A DNA stretch of 64,000 nucleotides from Porodaedalea pini. Its lineage: Eukaryota > Basidiomycota > Agaricomycetes > Hymenochaetales > Hymenochaetaceae. The stretch covers positions 1 to 64,000 of the forward strand of contig NBAY01000028.1 of NCBI GenBank assembly GCA_002794775.1, given 5' to 3'. Both the position numbers and the translations under genes were made by a program. Under the pieces are notes generated by a model that saw only the letters and a program-made list of their open reading frames with translations, was not told the DNA's origin and searched no databases. Positions 22,821 through 34,070 of the stretch are shown here, piece after piece. Within the stretch, counting starts at the first letter, position 1, and the number at the start of each line of letters is the position of its first letter.

Positions 22821-24106
22821 GGTAATATGCCGAGCCGATAGCGACTGACGGTAGTGTGATCCTGCCCATTGTATGAGAATGAGCTTCGTTTCAGTGAAGG
22901 TATAGGACTGTCAACAACGAATTCTTTGACGACGAGCAAGATAGCTAAGTAATTCTTAATTCTAATTCCTAAGCATGTCCTAATCTATATCACATCTGCT
23001 TCTGCAGTTAATGCATGGGAAACACTAATTTTTACTTCTGGCAATCCGTTCAGGCGGCTTGCAAACTATATTCATTGTTGTAAATATATACAAACAAACT
23101 TGCCACCTGTCCGAGCTAGCACAAAACCTGTATACAATGACAGCATAAACATATATAACCATAAGACTTACTCATGCAGATAGGTACATAAGAGTTTTCA
23201 AAAGCCTCTGCACTGCTTAGGCTGTTTAATTTTCATACACTGGTCAGTTCGGATGACTTCCGATCTCTCATTGAATACAGTACTCATGCGTCAGCTCAGT
23301 TCATTTTTTTTTCTTGTCTTTTCAGCTATTGGTTCCTTATGCTCAGATTATAAGATAACTCATTGGGTGGTCTGCCCTTGCTGTGCTCTTGTTCTCTTCA
23401 TTGCGTCAGACACAAGTTTTGCCTTTTCTGGTGTCCTTTTAGTTTATTTTCTTAGACTTGGCTATTTAGGTGGACCTGTTACAGCTATTTTCAAAGAGTA
23501 TATGCACATCACATGATCACCATTTTTTTAAATAAATTAAGAGTGTACTTTCAGCTTCAAAGATCAATATCTATTTCAATTCTTCACTGGTTCTTGTTAC
23601 AGTATTTTTTTCATAAGTCTTGAGACACATGAAGATCATGAAATTTGAGCATCTGAGCATCTCAAAAACTTGTAAAATCCATATCTCAGTCAATTCTTCA
23701 CAGAATCACTTCAAAAAAGTTGTTAAATTTATTTTTCAACTGCTTCTGAATGTATGTTGAGCTTGGGATGAACTAGAGTGAATGTCTCCTCTTGTCCTGC
23801 TTGACTGTTGTGCTGAAACTCTCAAACTCACCCAAATTTACTTGACTTAGACTGTCTTTAAAAAACTGCCTGCATTGTTATAAGCCATCTTAAATTCAAG
23901 ATACATTATACAGACCATTCTCCACCAAGTTTCATGCTATTAGCTTCAAAATTGAGCTCAGGAAATTTTTGGGAAGGAGTTTTGCTAGAAAAACACCTAT
24001 TCTCACTACTACAGCCTCAATATCACACATTCTGCCCTCTAAGTTCACATACATTCAGAACCAGTTGAAAAATAGATTAACAACTTTTCTGAAGTGATTC
24101 TGTGAG

Positions 24107-24400
24107 TTATTTGGGCACTCCCAGTTGGGGACTCCCAAATAATTGGGGGCTCCCAGACAATTGGGGACTCCCAAATAATTGGGGGCTCCCAGACAATTGG
24201 GGGCTCCCAGACAATTGGGCACTCCCAGTTGGGGGCTCCCAGTTGGGGACTCCCAAATAATTGGGCACTCCCAGTTGGGAGCTCCCAGATAATTGGGCAC
24301 TCCCAGTTGGGGGCTCCCAGATAATTGGGCACTCCCAGTTGGGGGCTCCCAGATAATTGGGCACTCCCAGTTGGGGGCTCCTAAACAATAGGATCATCCA
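24107..24400. repeat. Minisatellite, right-arm copy
   Basis: Mirror of 4767-5070 with units of gggcactcccagttggg and gggggctcccagataatt. One unit of about 32 bp is missing relative to the left arm, showing slippage after the arms became alike. Confidence 0.85.
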
Positions 24401-25584
24401 CATTGTGCAGTAGTCAGATAGTCTTTTGCAGGTCAGAAAGTTGGATCACACCTGTATACTTCTTGAAAATTCTTTAGTCATATTTGGTGGGACAGATGTA
24501 AGTGTGGGCTGCCAGAATGAGAAGATGAAACATGCACTGAATGGAGGGACATGTGCCAGCTACAGGAAATCAGCCAGATATTCTGGCAGCTGTACAGTGA
24601 TAGGGTTTACCCCAGTAAGGCACAAATGGATCCAATAGGTTTGCAGACATGAATTGGTTCATGTTGATGCATAATATGTACCAGTGGCACTGAGATGATG
24701 GGCCTCATGTTGTACCATTTGACACACTGTTGATCAGAATGGCAGACTGCACAGTTTCCAGAAGGAGTAGAGCACAGTTTAGTTGGAACTTATGGTTCAA
24801 GCACTGCCATCTTGGTATTGAGTTCCTGCTTGAACCCTATTCAACCCTTGCATAGCCTCTCTGTTTATTATCTAGAGTGATACAAGCATATACTGTTAGA
24901 ATGATGAGCTTGATCATTGCTGCAAGAAGTCTATCCATAATTTTGAACAACATATACCATTAGTCTCTCATATATTCCATATATTTTCTGCACTTTGCAT
25001 ATTTTGATTGTCACATGAGCCTTTTGTACTATATACCATGATGATCTGAGCTCAACAGTAGGATATAGCTATAAATTACAGTCATAATCATAGATAAAAT
25101 GATACCAATCTCTATCCTAGATCATTATCAACCCTAACATAGCTCACAGCAAGGGTCAACTCATGCAGTCAATTTTTCATAGTCTAAATAGTAACAAATA
25201 CACCAAGGTTTAGGGTCTAAAACTAAAAATTACAGCATTTGTGATGATCCCAGAATTTATAGCAAAAAATGAAACTGGGTGCACCCAGAAGTCCCCCAGA
25301 CAGTCAGTGACAGTGACATATCTGGGCACTCCCAGGGCACTCCCAGGGCACTCCCAGGGCACTCCCACTGGGTGTGCCCCAAAATTGGGCAGGCCCAGTT
25401 GGGAGTGCCCAAATGATCTGGGTGCACCCAACTTTCCCACAGTAAAAAAAATTGGGCACACCCAACCCGCACCCACTGGGAGTGCCCAGCAGATTGGGCA
25501 CGCCCAGGCTCAATACCTAAATGGTCAATTAGTTGTGTGTATGAATAGACCTACTTGGTCTGCTCAGAGGGGTAGCCTGAAGTG

Positions 25585-25592
25585 ACTTGTAT
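25585..25592. repeat. 8-bp target-site duplication, right copy
   Basis: acttgtat follows directly on GGGGTAGCCTGAAGTG, the right terminus of the KDZ element, and equals the octamer at 3525-3532. Confidence 0.9.
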
Positions 25593-25708
25593 CTTCCACA
25601 GATCTCTTTTTTCCTTTTTTTTACTTCATTGACTCGACTCTTGTTACTTTTATTCTTTCATTTGCTGTGAAGTATTTTCTCCATATTATACTATTGTCTC
25701 ATCTTATC

Positions 25709-25800
25709 ATCCGCTCTTCAGCCTTTTGGCTCTCAAGTTTCAGTGCTGGATCAGCAGTCCCAAAGGGGTGGTATGGGCTTGAACTCCCACCACATGTGCA
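25709..25800 (+). other. U2 snRNA-like / SINE-like fragment
   Basis: The phrase ctcttcagccttttggct followed by tcaagtttcagtgct resembles the conserved 5' end of U2 snRNA (stem-loop I and the start of the branch-site region), but lacks the full branch-recognition sequence. About 45 bp later gggcttgaactccc resembles a weak tRNA B-box. It could be a U2- or tRNA-derived SINE or a snRNA pseudogene. It is not a functional U2 gene as it stands. Confidence 0.3.
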
Positions 25801-25839
25801 TCTCTTATGAAAACAAAGCAAATTTTAGACAGTGATTGA

Positions 25840-26335
25840 AGAGCTGGTATCTGAAATATAAGTGGATAACCAAGCTTTTGGCCTTGTTATCAGACAAAAA
25901 CACTATGATTACTGCATTACAGTTTAGACATTAGATTTTGGAAGGACATATAAGTGGTATATAATACAAGAAAAATAAATGTGCATTTCCTGTAAGCATC
26001 TATCTAACTTGTATTTACCTTGTATCCTATGTGAAGGCTAATAAGTATTTGATATGCTGACTGACATGCTGACACCCAACATATAAACCAGTGAAGAGCC
26101 TTCCAGCCTGATTGTCAGAAATAATCAGTAGAATGAATGCATTACAGTTGAATTGTTAGACTTTCTGAGGACACATAATTAGAATACAAAATGATAAAAG
26201 TATATTTTTATCTTGTAAATATCTGTCTATCTTGTATACACCTTATATTGTACAAAAACTCTTGTAGCAGACTTGTATTTGACTCAAAGACATAACAAGC
26301 TGACTAACAGACTTATATTACCTTACATGGTATAC
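25840..26335. repeat. Two relics of a small AT-rich repeat
   Basis: 25846-26035 aligns in reverse with 57117-57220 and 59766-59815: it shares ctgaaatataagtgga, aacactatgatta, ggacatataa and cctgtaagcatct. It thereby represents the state before insertion of the 57.2-59.8 kb element. A second, more diverged copy covers 26090-26300. No gene recognised. The relic ends immediately at the first recognisable PIG-L codons. Confidence 0.55.
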
Positions 26336-26342
26336 AAGACTA

Positions 26343-27348
26343 TACAGGCGACGCGACTTTTTCGTGATGCCCACATTGCTTGGGCTCACTAGAGTTACAT
26401 CTGTACAAAGTCGAAATTTTGAGGAAGTTGAAGCACTCGCTGGAGAAAACGAACCACGCGCAGACGTGTATTCGCTCTGCCTTTCCTCGGGAGACGCGGA
26501 TGGCCTGGGAGAGACGCGAAAGCGCGAGCTAGAGGGAAGCCTCAACGTCCTCGGTGTGAAAGCGGGAAGGCGTTGGGTGCTTGACGAACCGTCAGTTCTC
26601 CTTCATTTCATTGTCCCTTGCTATCTAGGTTCATGGTCGGTAATAACGGAATGCTTCTAGATTTCATGACAACATCACTTTGTTCTGGGACGCAGAACTC
26701 ATAGCTGAGCATGTGAAACCCTTCCTTGAAGAGAATAAGATTGGTATCGTACGTCTCTTCTCAAGTAAACATTTTAAACACTCTAATCAGGTTCACTGGT
26801 TGAACTTCTGCCACTTGTCGCTACCTGCTGCGATAAATTATGACGGGAAACAACTATCTCTATCCCTCTAACACGTCGACTAGATCCTGACCTTCGACGA
26901 CCGCGGAATATCATCTCATCCAAACCATATCTCTCTTGAACGCGGCGTCCGAACACTGCTTACCAACTCACCGAGCAAAGGCCTCCGTGCTTTCAGCCTC
27001 AAGACCACTGCGCTTCTCCCAAAGTATACAGGCGCGGGAGCCGCGTTGTTTGCAAAACTAGAAGGAGCATTCTGTTCTGCATTCCCGAAGCTCCCCTTCC
27101 TACATTCTCTCTCGCTGCAGCTTCTTCCGTCCTTCCTGGGAGTGCCCCGAGCAATGGACTGCACGACGTATGACTGGGAGGGAGGGAGTCGTGCGCTGTT
27201 TGTGTCGGGCTGTTCGGAGTATGCGACTGCACTGCGGGCGATGCGGTCGCATAGGTCGCAGCTCGTATGGTTTCGTTGGCTGTATGTGACGTTCTCGCGT
27301 TATATGTGGGTCAACGAGTGGGAAGAGATCGATGTCAGCCCGGGCTGA
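26343..27348 (+). pseudogene. PIG-L family GlcNAc-PI de-N-acetylase, 5'-truncated
   Basis: Three exons encode PTLLGLTR, then VYSLCLSSGDADGLGETRKR and LNVLGVKAGR, then HDNITLFWDAELIAEHVKPF, then ILTFDDRGISSHPNHISLER, all in the order known from PIG-L enzymes. These remove acetyl from GlcNAc-phosphatidylinositol at the ER in GPI-anchor synthesis. The second metal-site motif HPNH is present. The N-terminal membrane segment and the first metal motif (AHPDD) are missing: upstream lies repeat DNA. Just before FFVMP the run of five T's gives a frame different from the expected DATFF reading, consistent with a one-base loss. Introns are at about 26591-26660 and 26757-26883. The stop is at 27346-27348. 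Confidence 0.7.
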
Positions 27349-27712
27349 CCAGTCCACGTTTGCACTTTCGTTAGTCGATCATAAGTGCGGATTTGAATGG
27401 GACTCGCGCTGTAGTCTGGAATCCTGTTGCTCATGTACCATTATGTATTTTCGAAATGATTCTGAGCATATTTTTTGTTCAGCTTACTGGGGTGGCGCTT
27501 CACGATTGTACGTACAGTTGCTTTTGTTCAAAAATTATCTACATTATATGACGAGACCGTTACGATAATGCTGGAGGGATGCGGTGGAAATGAGCGAGAA
27601 AAGCATAGAAAAGAAAAGAAAGAATAGGCAAGAGCGTGGATAGGATGGCGAATCAATGATAAGTAGGACAAAGAAAGTGTCAAACAGAACTCCCTTGTCG
27701 GCACATGACGAT

Positions 27713-30284
27713 CTACACATTATCCGACGAGTGCTTCGAACGTTTCGTTGAGGATGATAGAGGCGCAGGCGCTACTACAGGTTCTTCATCATGGGAACGC
27801 TTTTCTTCCCTCGACAACATGTGCTGGCTTGCGGAATTCGCCACTTTCCACGTGTGCTCTGTAATGGAGTGTGTTCCAAATCGTCTATATTCGTCCACTC
27901 ACAAGGCCGTATCATGCCGGGGATCTGGTCCTTGATACATTCGACTTGAGGTTCCATGTCAGCCTGAACCACACCGACCGTAGACTGAGTAGATTTGTCT
28001 CCGAGTTGGTTGTCGATGATGCCCGAAGGCTTCCCTTCGTCTGGAAGCTTGTTCAAAGCCTTTTGAAGCAAATCGAGGATTGTATCCAGATCTTTTCGTT
28101 TCTCAGACGCTTTCAAGTCGTCTGGAATCTGCTGAATTTCACCGGTCTCGTTATCCGGAAGCTCTGAGACTCGGAAAATAATTCTTCGCAAATCACGGAG
28201 AAGCGGAGAGAGGGGTTTGAAATACTCCGGAAGGCAACTGATGATTTTTTCCTCGAAATCGCTCGGGTCTACCATCATAGCTTTTTTGTTGACCCCGACG
28301 TGCTCCATTGTATATTCGTTACCCATTCTCGCGCCACACCAACGGTAGACTGCGGAGTCCTTGAAATTATACTCCGATGCAGGACGAGGCTCGTTGTTCG
28401 GCCCATTTTGAGTAAGGCAGATCCATATCAGGATATAGAAAGCCGACTCCACATCATGATAGAAGTCGTGTTGAACCTTCTTACCCTTCAGTATATCAAT
28501 GGCCATGAAGGGCAGTGTTCCCTACATTCGCTTCGTTAGCAAAAAAATGCAACAATTGAGATGAGAAACGGACCGTCCGCTCTGCTTTCGCTGGTGTCAG
28601 GCGTGACCGCATTATAGCATAATCGAAGTCGATTAGGAAGCCCCTTCGAAGTAGCTCGTCCTTAAGCTCGACTAGAATGACGTTGCGTGGACTGATATCG
28701 CGATGTACGACATCGCGTTCGAGGAGGTCTTTGATAACTAGAACGAGTACAACATGAGTCATATTAATCATAACAACTGTGGACGAATTAACACTTCATA
28801 CCTTGCATATAGTCCCGGAAAACTGAGACGAGCTCCTTTAACGACTTGAAGTCTTCCAGCTTCTTGCCGTGCGGCTTCATAAGAAGCCTGTAATGATCAC
28901 GAATCTCGACCCCAAGAGATTTAGCCTTATCCTGTAACTCCTTCGAGCTTCTGTCGTCTTCAGTGCTGTCATGTACGATCTCGTCCCCTATTTGGAAGTG
29001 AACGAGCTGATGGTCTTCGAGTGAGGCGACTCCCTCCACGCCATTCACTATAGTGAGCATTGCGTACTCCTTGACGTCCCGACTTTGATCCACCCATTGA
29101 TCCTTCATAACGAGAAGTTCACCAGCGTCGTCTTCCACAAGAAGGGCCACCGTTCCCCGGCCGCGGATTACCGGGTCCAAGTGAATTGTTCGATGGATTT
29201 TGTATCGTTTGTTGTTGAGCATGACCCAATCTTTGTTGTCTTCACGGGTGAAAGATGGATCTAGGCCAATGTGGTAATCGTCACCAACGATTAAACCGAG
29301 GACGACGCGCAAGAAATCCAATGGGTTCTCGTGCACATCGAACTCGTATGAAACAATGATGCCGGAACGATCAAACTTCCACAGACGCATCTTGGTGTCG
29401 AGAAGACTAAAGCCTAGGACGAAGCGACGTGCTGGTTGATGACCGAAACACAGGCGAGCATACTCAGCAAAGTCTCCGACAAGGTCTGACAATGGGTAAT
29501 CGGTATTCGATTTCAACTCGCCTATGGCACAGATGTCGTTCCAATAACCAGCCTCCTCTGCATTCGCATGAATGCGAGGAACCACAGCAATGGCCGGTTT
29601 CCGCACTGCACCATAAGACTTCGCGGTTATATTCCTGTACCGCGTAGAGAATACCCGGTCTCCATCAACCTCCTTCAGTTCTTCGTTCTTGTTAAGGAAC
29701 AGACGTGCAGAGGCCACCACCTTATTGAGATACGCCGCGACGTTTTCTTCTCCTCCTGGTATATACGTCTTGGGCCAATTCAACCATTTCTTCATCCTTG
29801 GGTTGTAAAGACGGTTTGGCCTAGTACTCAAGAAACTGAGAATATCGGCGACGGGACTCCTTTCTTCTTCCAGAGTGGACGTGGATTCAGTGGTCGCCTT
29901 TACAGGAGTTGAGCTACCATCCCGAGCGCGGCGCGGGAGTGGCTTCTGTGGCCGGGTGGCCCATCTACTATACGTTCCCTCCGCGCTATTTCTGAAGGAG
30001 TAACGGATCTGCGCCTTCAATGACGCGGCGGCTAGTGAAGACGACTCAGGTTGAGCTTTGGTTTCGCGGATCGGACTAGGTTCGGGTTCAACGACGTTGG
30101 ACTCAGACACAGATAATATTTCTTCATCCTTGCCTTCGACAACGATTGACGGACGTGGATCGGCGATGAGCTTGATCGTGTGTTTTGAGTCGCAAAGCTT
30201 CTTAAATAAAACGTCTGGGAACTTGTTCTCGACAAGATGACGGTCATCATACAAAGTCAAATCCATGATTTCCTTCCTATCCAA
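27713..30284 (-). pseudogene. FunK1-type fungal protein kinase, decayed copy A
   Basis: It has the same exon plan as the intact copy B (exons 30284-28802, 28737-28574 and 28521-27713). Present are the FunK1 features GELKSNTDYPLSDLVGDF, ARRFVLGFSLLD, the catalytic loop HRDISPRNVIL, DFDYA in the DFG position, and MAIDILKGKK. Two lesions show decay. The N-terminal part reads AKK then TGA where copy B has AEKKDD, so only a later ATG (30284) is usable. Exon lengths also sum to 2456 bases, not a multiple of three, because of an indel near 27860-27890 that throws the C-terminal tail (REEKRSHDEE, matching RGEKRSHGEE of copy B) into another frame. A transposon sits some 230 bp upstream of the usable ATG. 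Confidence 0.8.
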
Positions 30285-30559
30285 AACGTGAATGTTGTTT
30301 CACTTTTTGGCATTGATGTCTTTATCCAAATACCTCACGTTGGCGGAGTTCATGTACACTTTAGGTCTTCGGGGTGGACTCGGATTTATGAGCAGGAAGT
30401 ACACTGGTGTCCTTCACTTCGTCACGAGGTCGTGGAGGCGTTGGTGGCAGAGAGAAAAGCTTCAGAGGGGGAGTTTGCCGGGTCTAGGTATGATGAAGTC
30501 AGATGAGAACAACATCAGGAAAAACCTCCCAACGGAATATCATGGAATAATTTTAGAAT

Positions 30560-30760
30560 AGAAAGACATTTGTAGAATAGTTCGGAATGGCATTAGGATG
30601 GATTTGGACCCCTTGGAATTGCACGGAATTGAGTAGAAAAAAGGATCTGTATTGGAATTTGCTAGAACCGGCAAGGTGGTTTGTGGAATTGCACAAAATT
30701 GAGTAGAAAAATAAAATTGTATTGGAATTTGCTGGAATCGGCAAGGTGGGTTGTGGAATG
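30560..30760. repeat. Subterminal tandem repeats of the Pack-type element
   Basis: Two units contain tggaattgcac.aaattgagtagaaaaa, ttgtattggaatttgct and ggcaaggtgg. The other end (34160-34440) has comparable gaatgcacgaataaatga repeats. Subterminal short repeats of this kind usually bind transposase. Confidence 0.6.
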
Positions 30761-30784
30761 AGACAGAAAATGTTATAGCAAATG

Positions 30785-31420
30785 CAGCATTTGAGCACCT
30801 CAGAAACTTGTAAAATCTATATCTCACTCAATTCTTCACAGAATCAGTTCAAAAAAGTTGCTAAATTTATGTTTCAATGGCTTCTAGAATTTTGTGAGCT
30901 TAGTGGACAGAAGGTGGAATATTAAAGCTGCAGTAGTGAGAATAGATGTTTTTCCAGCAAAACTCCTTCCTTGATTTTTACTGAGCTCAAATTTGAAGCT
31001 AATGACATGACACTTGTTGGAGAATGGTCTATATATTATATGGTTGATTTTATGAGGGCTGAACTAAAGTGAATATTAATGTCTCCTCTTGTTCTGCTTG
31101 ACTGTTGTGCTGAAACTCTCAAATTTGCTTGACTCAGACAGTCTTCAAAAAATTGCCTGCATTGTTATAAGCCATATAAAATTCAATATACATTATACAG
31201 ACCATTCTCCAACAATTTCATGCCGTTAGCTTCAAAATTGAGCTCAGGGAAATTCAGGGAAGGAGTTTTGCTAGAAAAACACATATTCCCACTACTGCAG
31301 CCTCAATATTCCATATTCTGTCCTCTAAGCTCAAATAAATTTTTGAAACCATTGAAACATAAATTTAGCAACTTTTTTGAAGAGTTTTTGTGAAGAATTG
31401 AGTTAGATATGATGTATTTT
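30785..31420. repeat. Foldback element, ~230-bp arms
   Basis: Left-arm sequence (caattcttcacagaatcagttca, ctgcagtagtgagaatag, aaaactccttcc) recurs inverted at 31190-31420 (ggaaggagttttgct, cactactgcagc, aacttttttgaagag). A related foldback lies in both KDZ arms (5072-5655 and mirror). Nested here within a gene-capturing element. Confidence 0.7.
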
Positions 31421-31559
31421 GTATTTGGAGGCACTTCAGGTGACAAAAACTGCTAAGTCCAATTTCCCACACCTGGATGCGTCGTCCACAGAAGAGGTGT
31501 GGGAACTTGATCACATGTATGTTGGTTTTGACGCGGCGCGCCACACAGTCTTCACATCT

Positions 31560-31740
31560 GCTACCACTCCAATATGTCTGGCGCCGATGTCCTTTCAGAA
31601 CGTCTGAACATACCCTCGATCACACCCACCGCAACCATTATGCACACAGCAGTAGCCTTACCGGCCGCCTGGTGGGACGCACTCACTGCCGCAGGCAACA
31701 CGCCGTCCGACTTCCGACTTTCAACTTGCTCATCTTCAAG
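31560..31740 (+). pseudogene. Unidentified captured exon-like fragment
   Basis: A GC-rich open stretch reads MSGADVLSERLNIPSITPTA and later ALPAAWWDALTAAGNTPSDF, with codon usage like the captured exons downstream and unlike the AT-rich surroundings. I do not recognise the protein. It may be a third host gene fragment in this element. Confidence 0.35.
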
Positions 31741-31784
31741 CCGAAGACCGTAAAATCTGAACTTCTCTGCACTGAACAAATTGT

Positions 31785-33560
31785 CAAGTGAAAAGTGCTT
31801 CATGTGCTCGACGTTAATGAGTGGTGGGCACGGCGGCCTTCCATTCGCAGGCGGGCGTCCATCGCCTATGGTTCGCTCTTCCAGTCAGGTGGCGCGGGCG
31901 CTGTGGGCAACAAGCGTACGCGTAGGAAATGTGGCTGCTCAACACGCAACGAGTCGGACCGTATCAGTGCTTCTGCCAATCAGTCCAACGTGAATGCTAC
32001 TTCCTCCTTCAAACACGTCGCGCCGAGCAGTCTGCGAACCGCTGGGTCGCGGGCAGCACGTCCAGGTGTGGGGCCTCAATTGACACAGATTCACCCGAGA
32101 TTGTGGACAAGAAAGTCCATTTGCTGCTCAACAAGCCCACTATCGAGAACTTTGAGTCCATCTCAAACCAGATCATTGCGTGGGCAAACAAAAGTGAGAG
32201 CGTGAAGGATGGGCGTACGCTCATTCAGCTCATTCGGCTTGTGTTCGAGAGGGCGACGGATGAGGCGGCCTGGAGTGAGATGTATGCTCGCTTGTGCCGT
32301 AAGATGATGGAGCAGTCCAGTCCGAACGTGCAGGATGATGGTATCCGCAATGCTGAGGGCAAGCCGATTACAGGTGATCTGCTTTTCCGTAAGTACCTTC
32401 TGAATCGCTGTCAGGAAGACTTCGAGCGCGGCTGGACGCAGAAGGAGTCGATGGCGGCAGCGGCTCTCGTGAAGGCGACAGAGGATCAGGCTGTTAAGGA
32501 TGCCAACGAAAAGGAAGAAAACAAGGAGGCTTGCGAGAACGCGCTGTACTCGGACGAATACTACACTGCACAGAAGGCCAAGCGTCAAGGTCTCGGACTC
32601 GTCAAGTTCATCGGTGAGCTCTTCGATCTTCAGATGCTCACGGAACGTATCATGCATGAGTGCATCAAGAAGCTGCTCAACAACGTCGACAATCCCGAGG
32701 AGGAAGAGATCGAAAGTATATGTAAACTACTGACAAGTGTTTGTCAGGCGCTCGATACCTCTTAAGGCTCGCGGACACATGGACGTCTATTTCAGTCGGA
32801 TGAAGGAGCTTGCGAAGAGCAGCAACGTGTCGTCTTGTATGCAGTTCATGTTACAAGTGCGTACCTTCTGTTTCCTAGCCTTTCGTTGAGCTGACTTTCT
32901 TGGACAGGATGTGATTGAATTGCGGGAAAGGAAACGGACTACCCGCAACTTGGTCGCTGCTCCGTCGACAATCGCCCAGATTCATGAGGCGGTACGCGCC
33001 CTTGCTTTGTTACTCACTTTCACTTGAGCTTACCAATATACAGGCCGCGAAAGAGAAGGCGCAACAGGAGCAACATAACTTAGCGCGGTCGGCCATGTCT
33101 CGCGGTGGTTCACGCCGTGGCCATGATCGTGACGGAAATGTTCAAGTCGGTCCCGATGGATGGGCTGTCTTCTCTGGCCCTTCGAGGCCTGCAAACGAGG
33201 CGGGTGATCTGACGAACTCTGGCAAGATTCAGAAGGGCAGTGGCACCATGAACTTCGAACCCACTAGCGTCTTCACGAAGAAGGGAGACAGCAAGCGCGA
33301 CAGTGCGAGCCTTTCAAGGACGAGTTCGAACACGAACATGTTCCAGATGCTGCAGGCCGCTGAGGCCGCTAATGAGGCTCCTACTGCATCCTCGTCTCGT
33401 CCAAGTCACCCGTCAAGCCCTACAACGAGCGTCCACTTGACCCACAACGCACCTGTGGAACCTGCCCAACCTGCTCAGCGTCCCAGACTCAACCTGCTTC
33501 CCCGTTCGAAGCCCATGCAGGAGAAGTCGGAGAATAGTCGGCGCGAAAATTCAATCATTC
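31785..33560 (+). pseudogene. eIF4G fragment with MIF4G domain, captured
   Basis: Pieces follow eIF4G order: GGLPFAGGRPSPMVRSSSQV, then IVDKKVHLLLNKPTIENF, QIIAWANKSE, EMYARLCRKMMEQSSPNVQD, FRKYLLNRCQEDFERGW, RQGLGLVKFIGELFDLQMLT, EEEEIESICKLLTSVCQALD, all characteristic of the MIF4G domain that binds eIF4A. MDVYFSRMKEL and RLNLLPRSKP follow. An extra base after ALDT (about 32760) shifts the frame, so the piece is not translatable as a whole. At least two introns (after MQFMLQ and after QIHEA) are still present, so the fragment came from genomic DNA, not from mRNA. The N-terminal and MA3 parts are absent. Confidence 0.85.
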
Positions 33561-33610
33561 CTTATTTCTCGGTTTTCGTGTGGACTTACAAATGACTTTT
33601 TGTCCAGGGT

Positions 33611-34070
33611 GTTCCACTTCGCCTTGAACTCGGTCCGGTTGATATCCAGAAGAAGCAAACACGTTCTGTGCGACGTGATATGGGCGTGGAGGAGACTCCC
33701 GTACCTGCACTTCTCAAGACTATTCAACAGATGTTCGAGCGCACGAAGGCTCTGTACACTCTGTACATGTCTCACCTGCGTGTCGTAACCAAATGGGACG
33801 ATGTCGTGCCGACACTCGACAGCAAATATGTTGCAGTCCTTCCGTGGTGCGAAGAGAAAGTGTGCGAAGACGACATCAAGGAGCACAGTGGACGCAAGTG
33901 CGTGTCTCCTCTCCTTCCTCCACTTTGCTAAAGGGAGCTGACCATTATTCTATTCTACATAGCTTGGAACCACAAGACGTACGCGCGCCGTCCGCAGGCG
34001 CAAAGTCGTGTGCCATTCCCTTCAATCAGGTGCAGTACCCACCCATCGAGTCTGGCGCCAATAGCACTCG
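33611..34070 (+). pseudogene. Prolyl-tRNA synthetase C-terminal fragment, captured
   Basis: GVPLRLELGP, DIQKKQTRSVRRDMG, VPALLKTIQQMF, VVTKWDDVVPTLDSK and PWCEEKVCEDDIKE, then after a short intron EPQDVRAPSAGAKSCAIPFN and QYPPIESG. This is the order of the C-terminal, anticodon-binding and zinc-binding part of eukaryotic ProRS. The catalytic core is missing, and the expected C-terminal cysteine and tyrosine end is garbled. The join to the eIF4G piece lies between about 33525 and 33610. A following peptide AIIHGDLPGVLHDLFVK (34110-34160) may derive from yet another gene. Confidence 0.75.

Larger units (their letters stand above)
3533..25584 (+). mobile_element. KDZ-family DNA transposon with ~4-kb terminal inverted repeats
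   Basis: A 22,052-bp element bounded by CACTTCAGGCTACCCC and its reverse complement, with a perfect 8-bp target duplication outside. The terminal inverted repeats are about 4.0 kb (left) and 3.94 kb (right). The difference is accounted for by one missing unit in each of two minisatellites of the right copy. The unique interior (7541-21640) carries an AT-hook gene on the minus strand, an unidentified gene on the plus strand, and the KDZ transposase, whose 3' end almost touches the right repeat. KDZ (Kyakuja-Dileera-Zisupton) elements are known to be expanded in basidiomycetes. Near-identity of the arms points to recent transposition or gene conversion; nonsense codons in the interior genes suggest this copy is now inactive. 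Confidence 0.9.
21641..25584. repeat. Right terminal inverted repeat of KDZ element
   Basis: Reverse complement of 3533-7540, with the same sub-blocks in mirrored order. It lacks one unit in the outer GGGCACTCCC cluster and one in the minisatellite at 24107-24400. Substitutions between the arms are very few by eye. Confidence 0.9.

Noticed and set aside
30284..30520. Usable N-terminal exon for FunK1 copy A
   Set aside because: Comparison with copy B shows stop codons and degenerate codons in the corresponding stretch.
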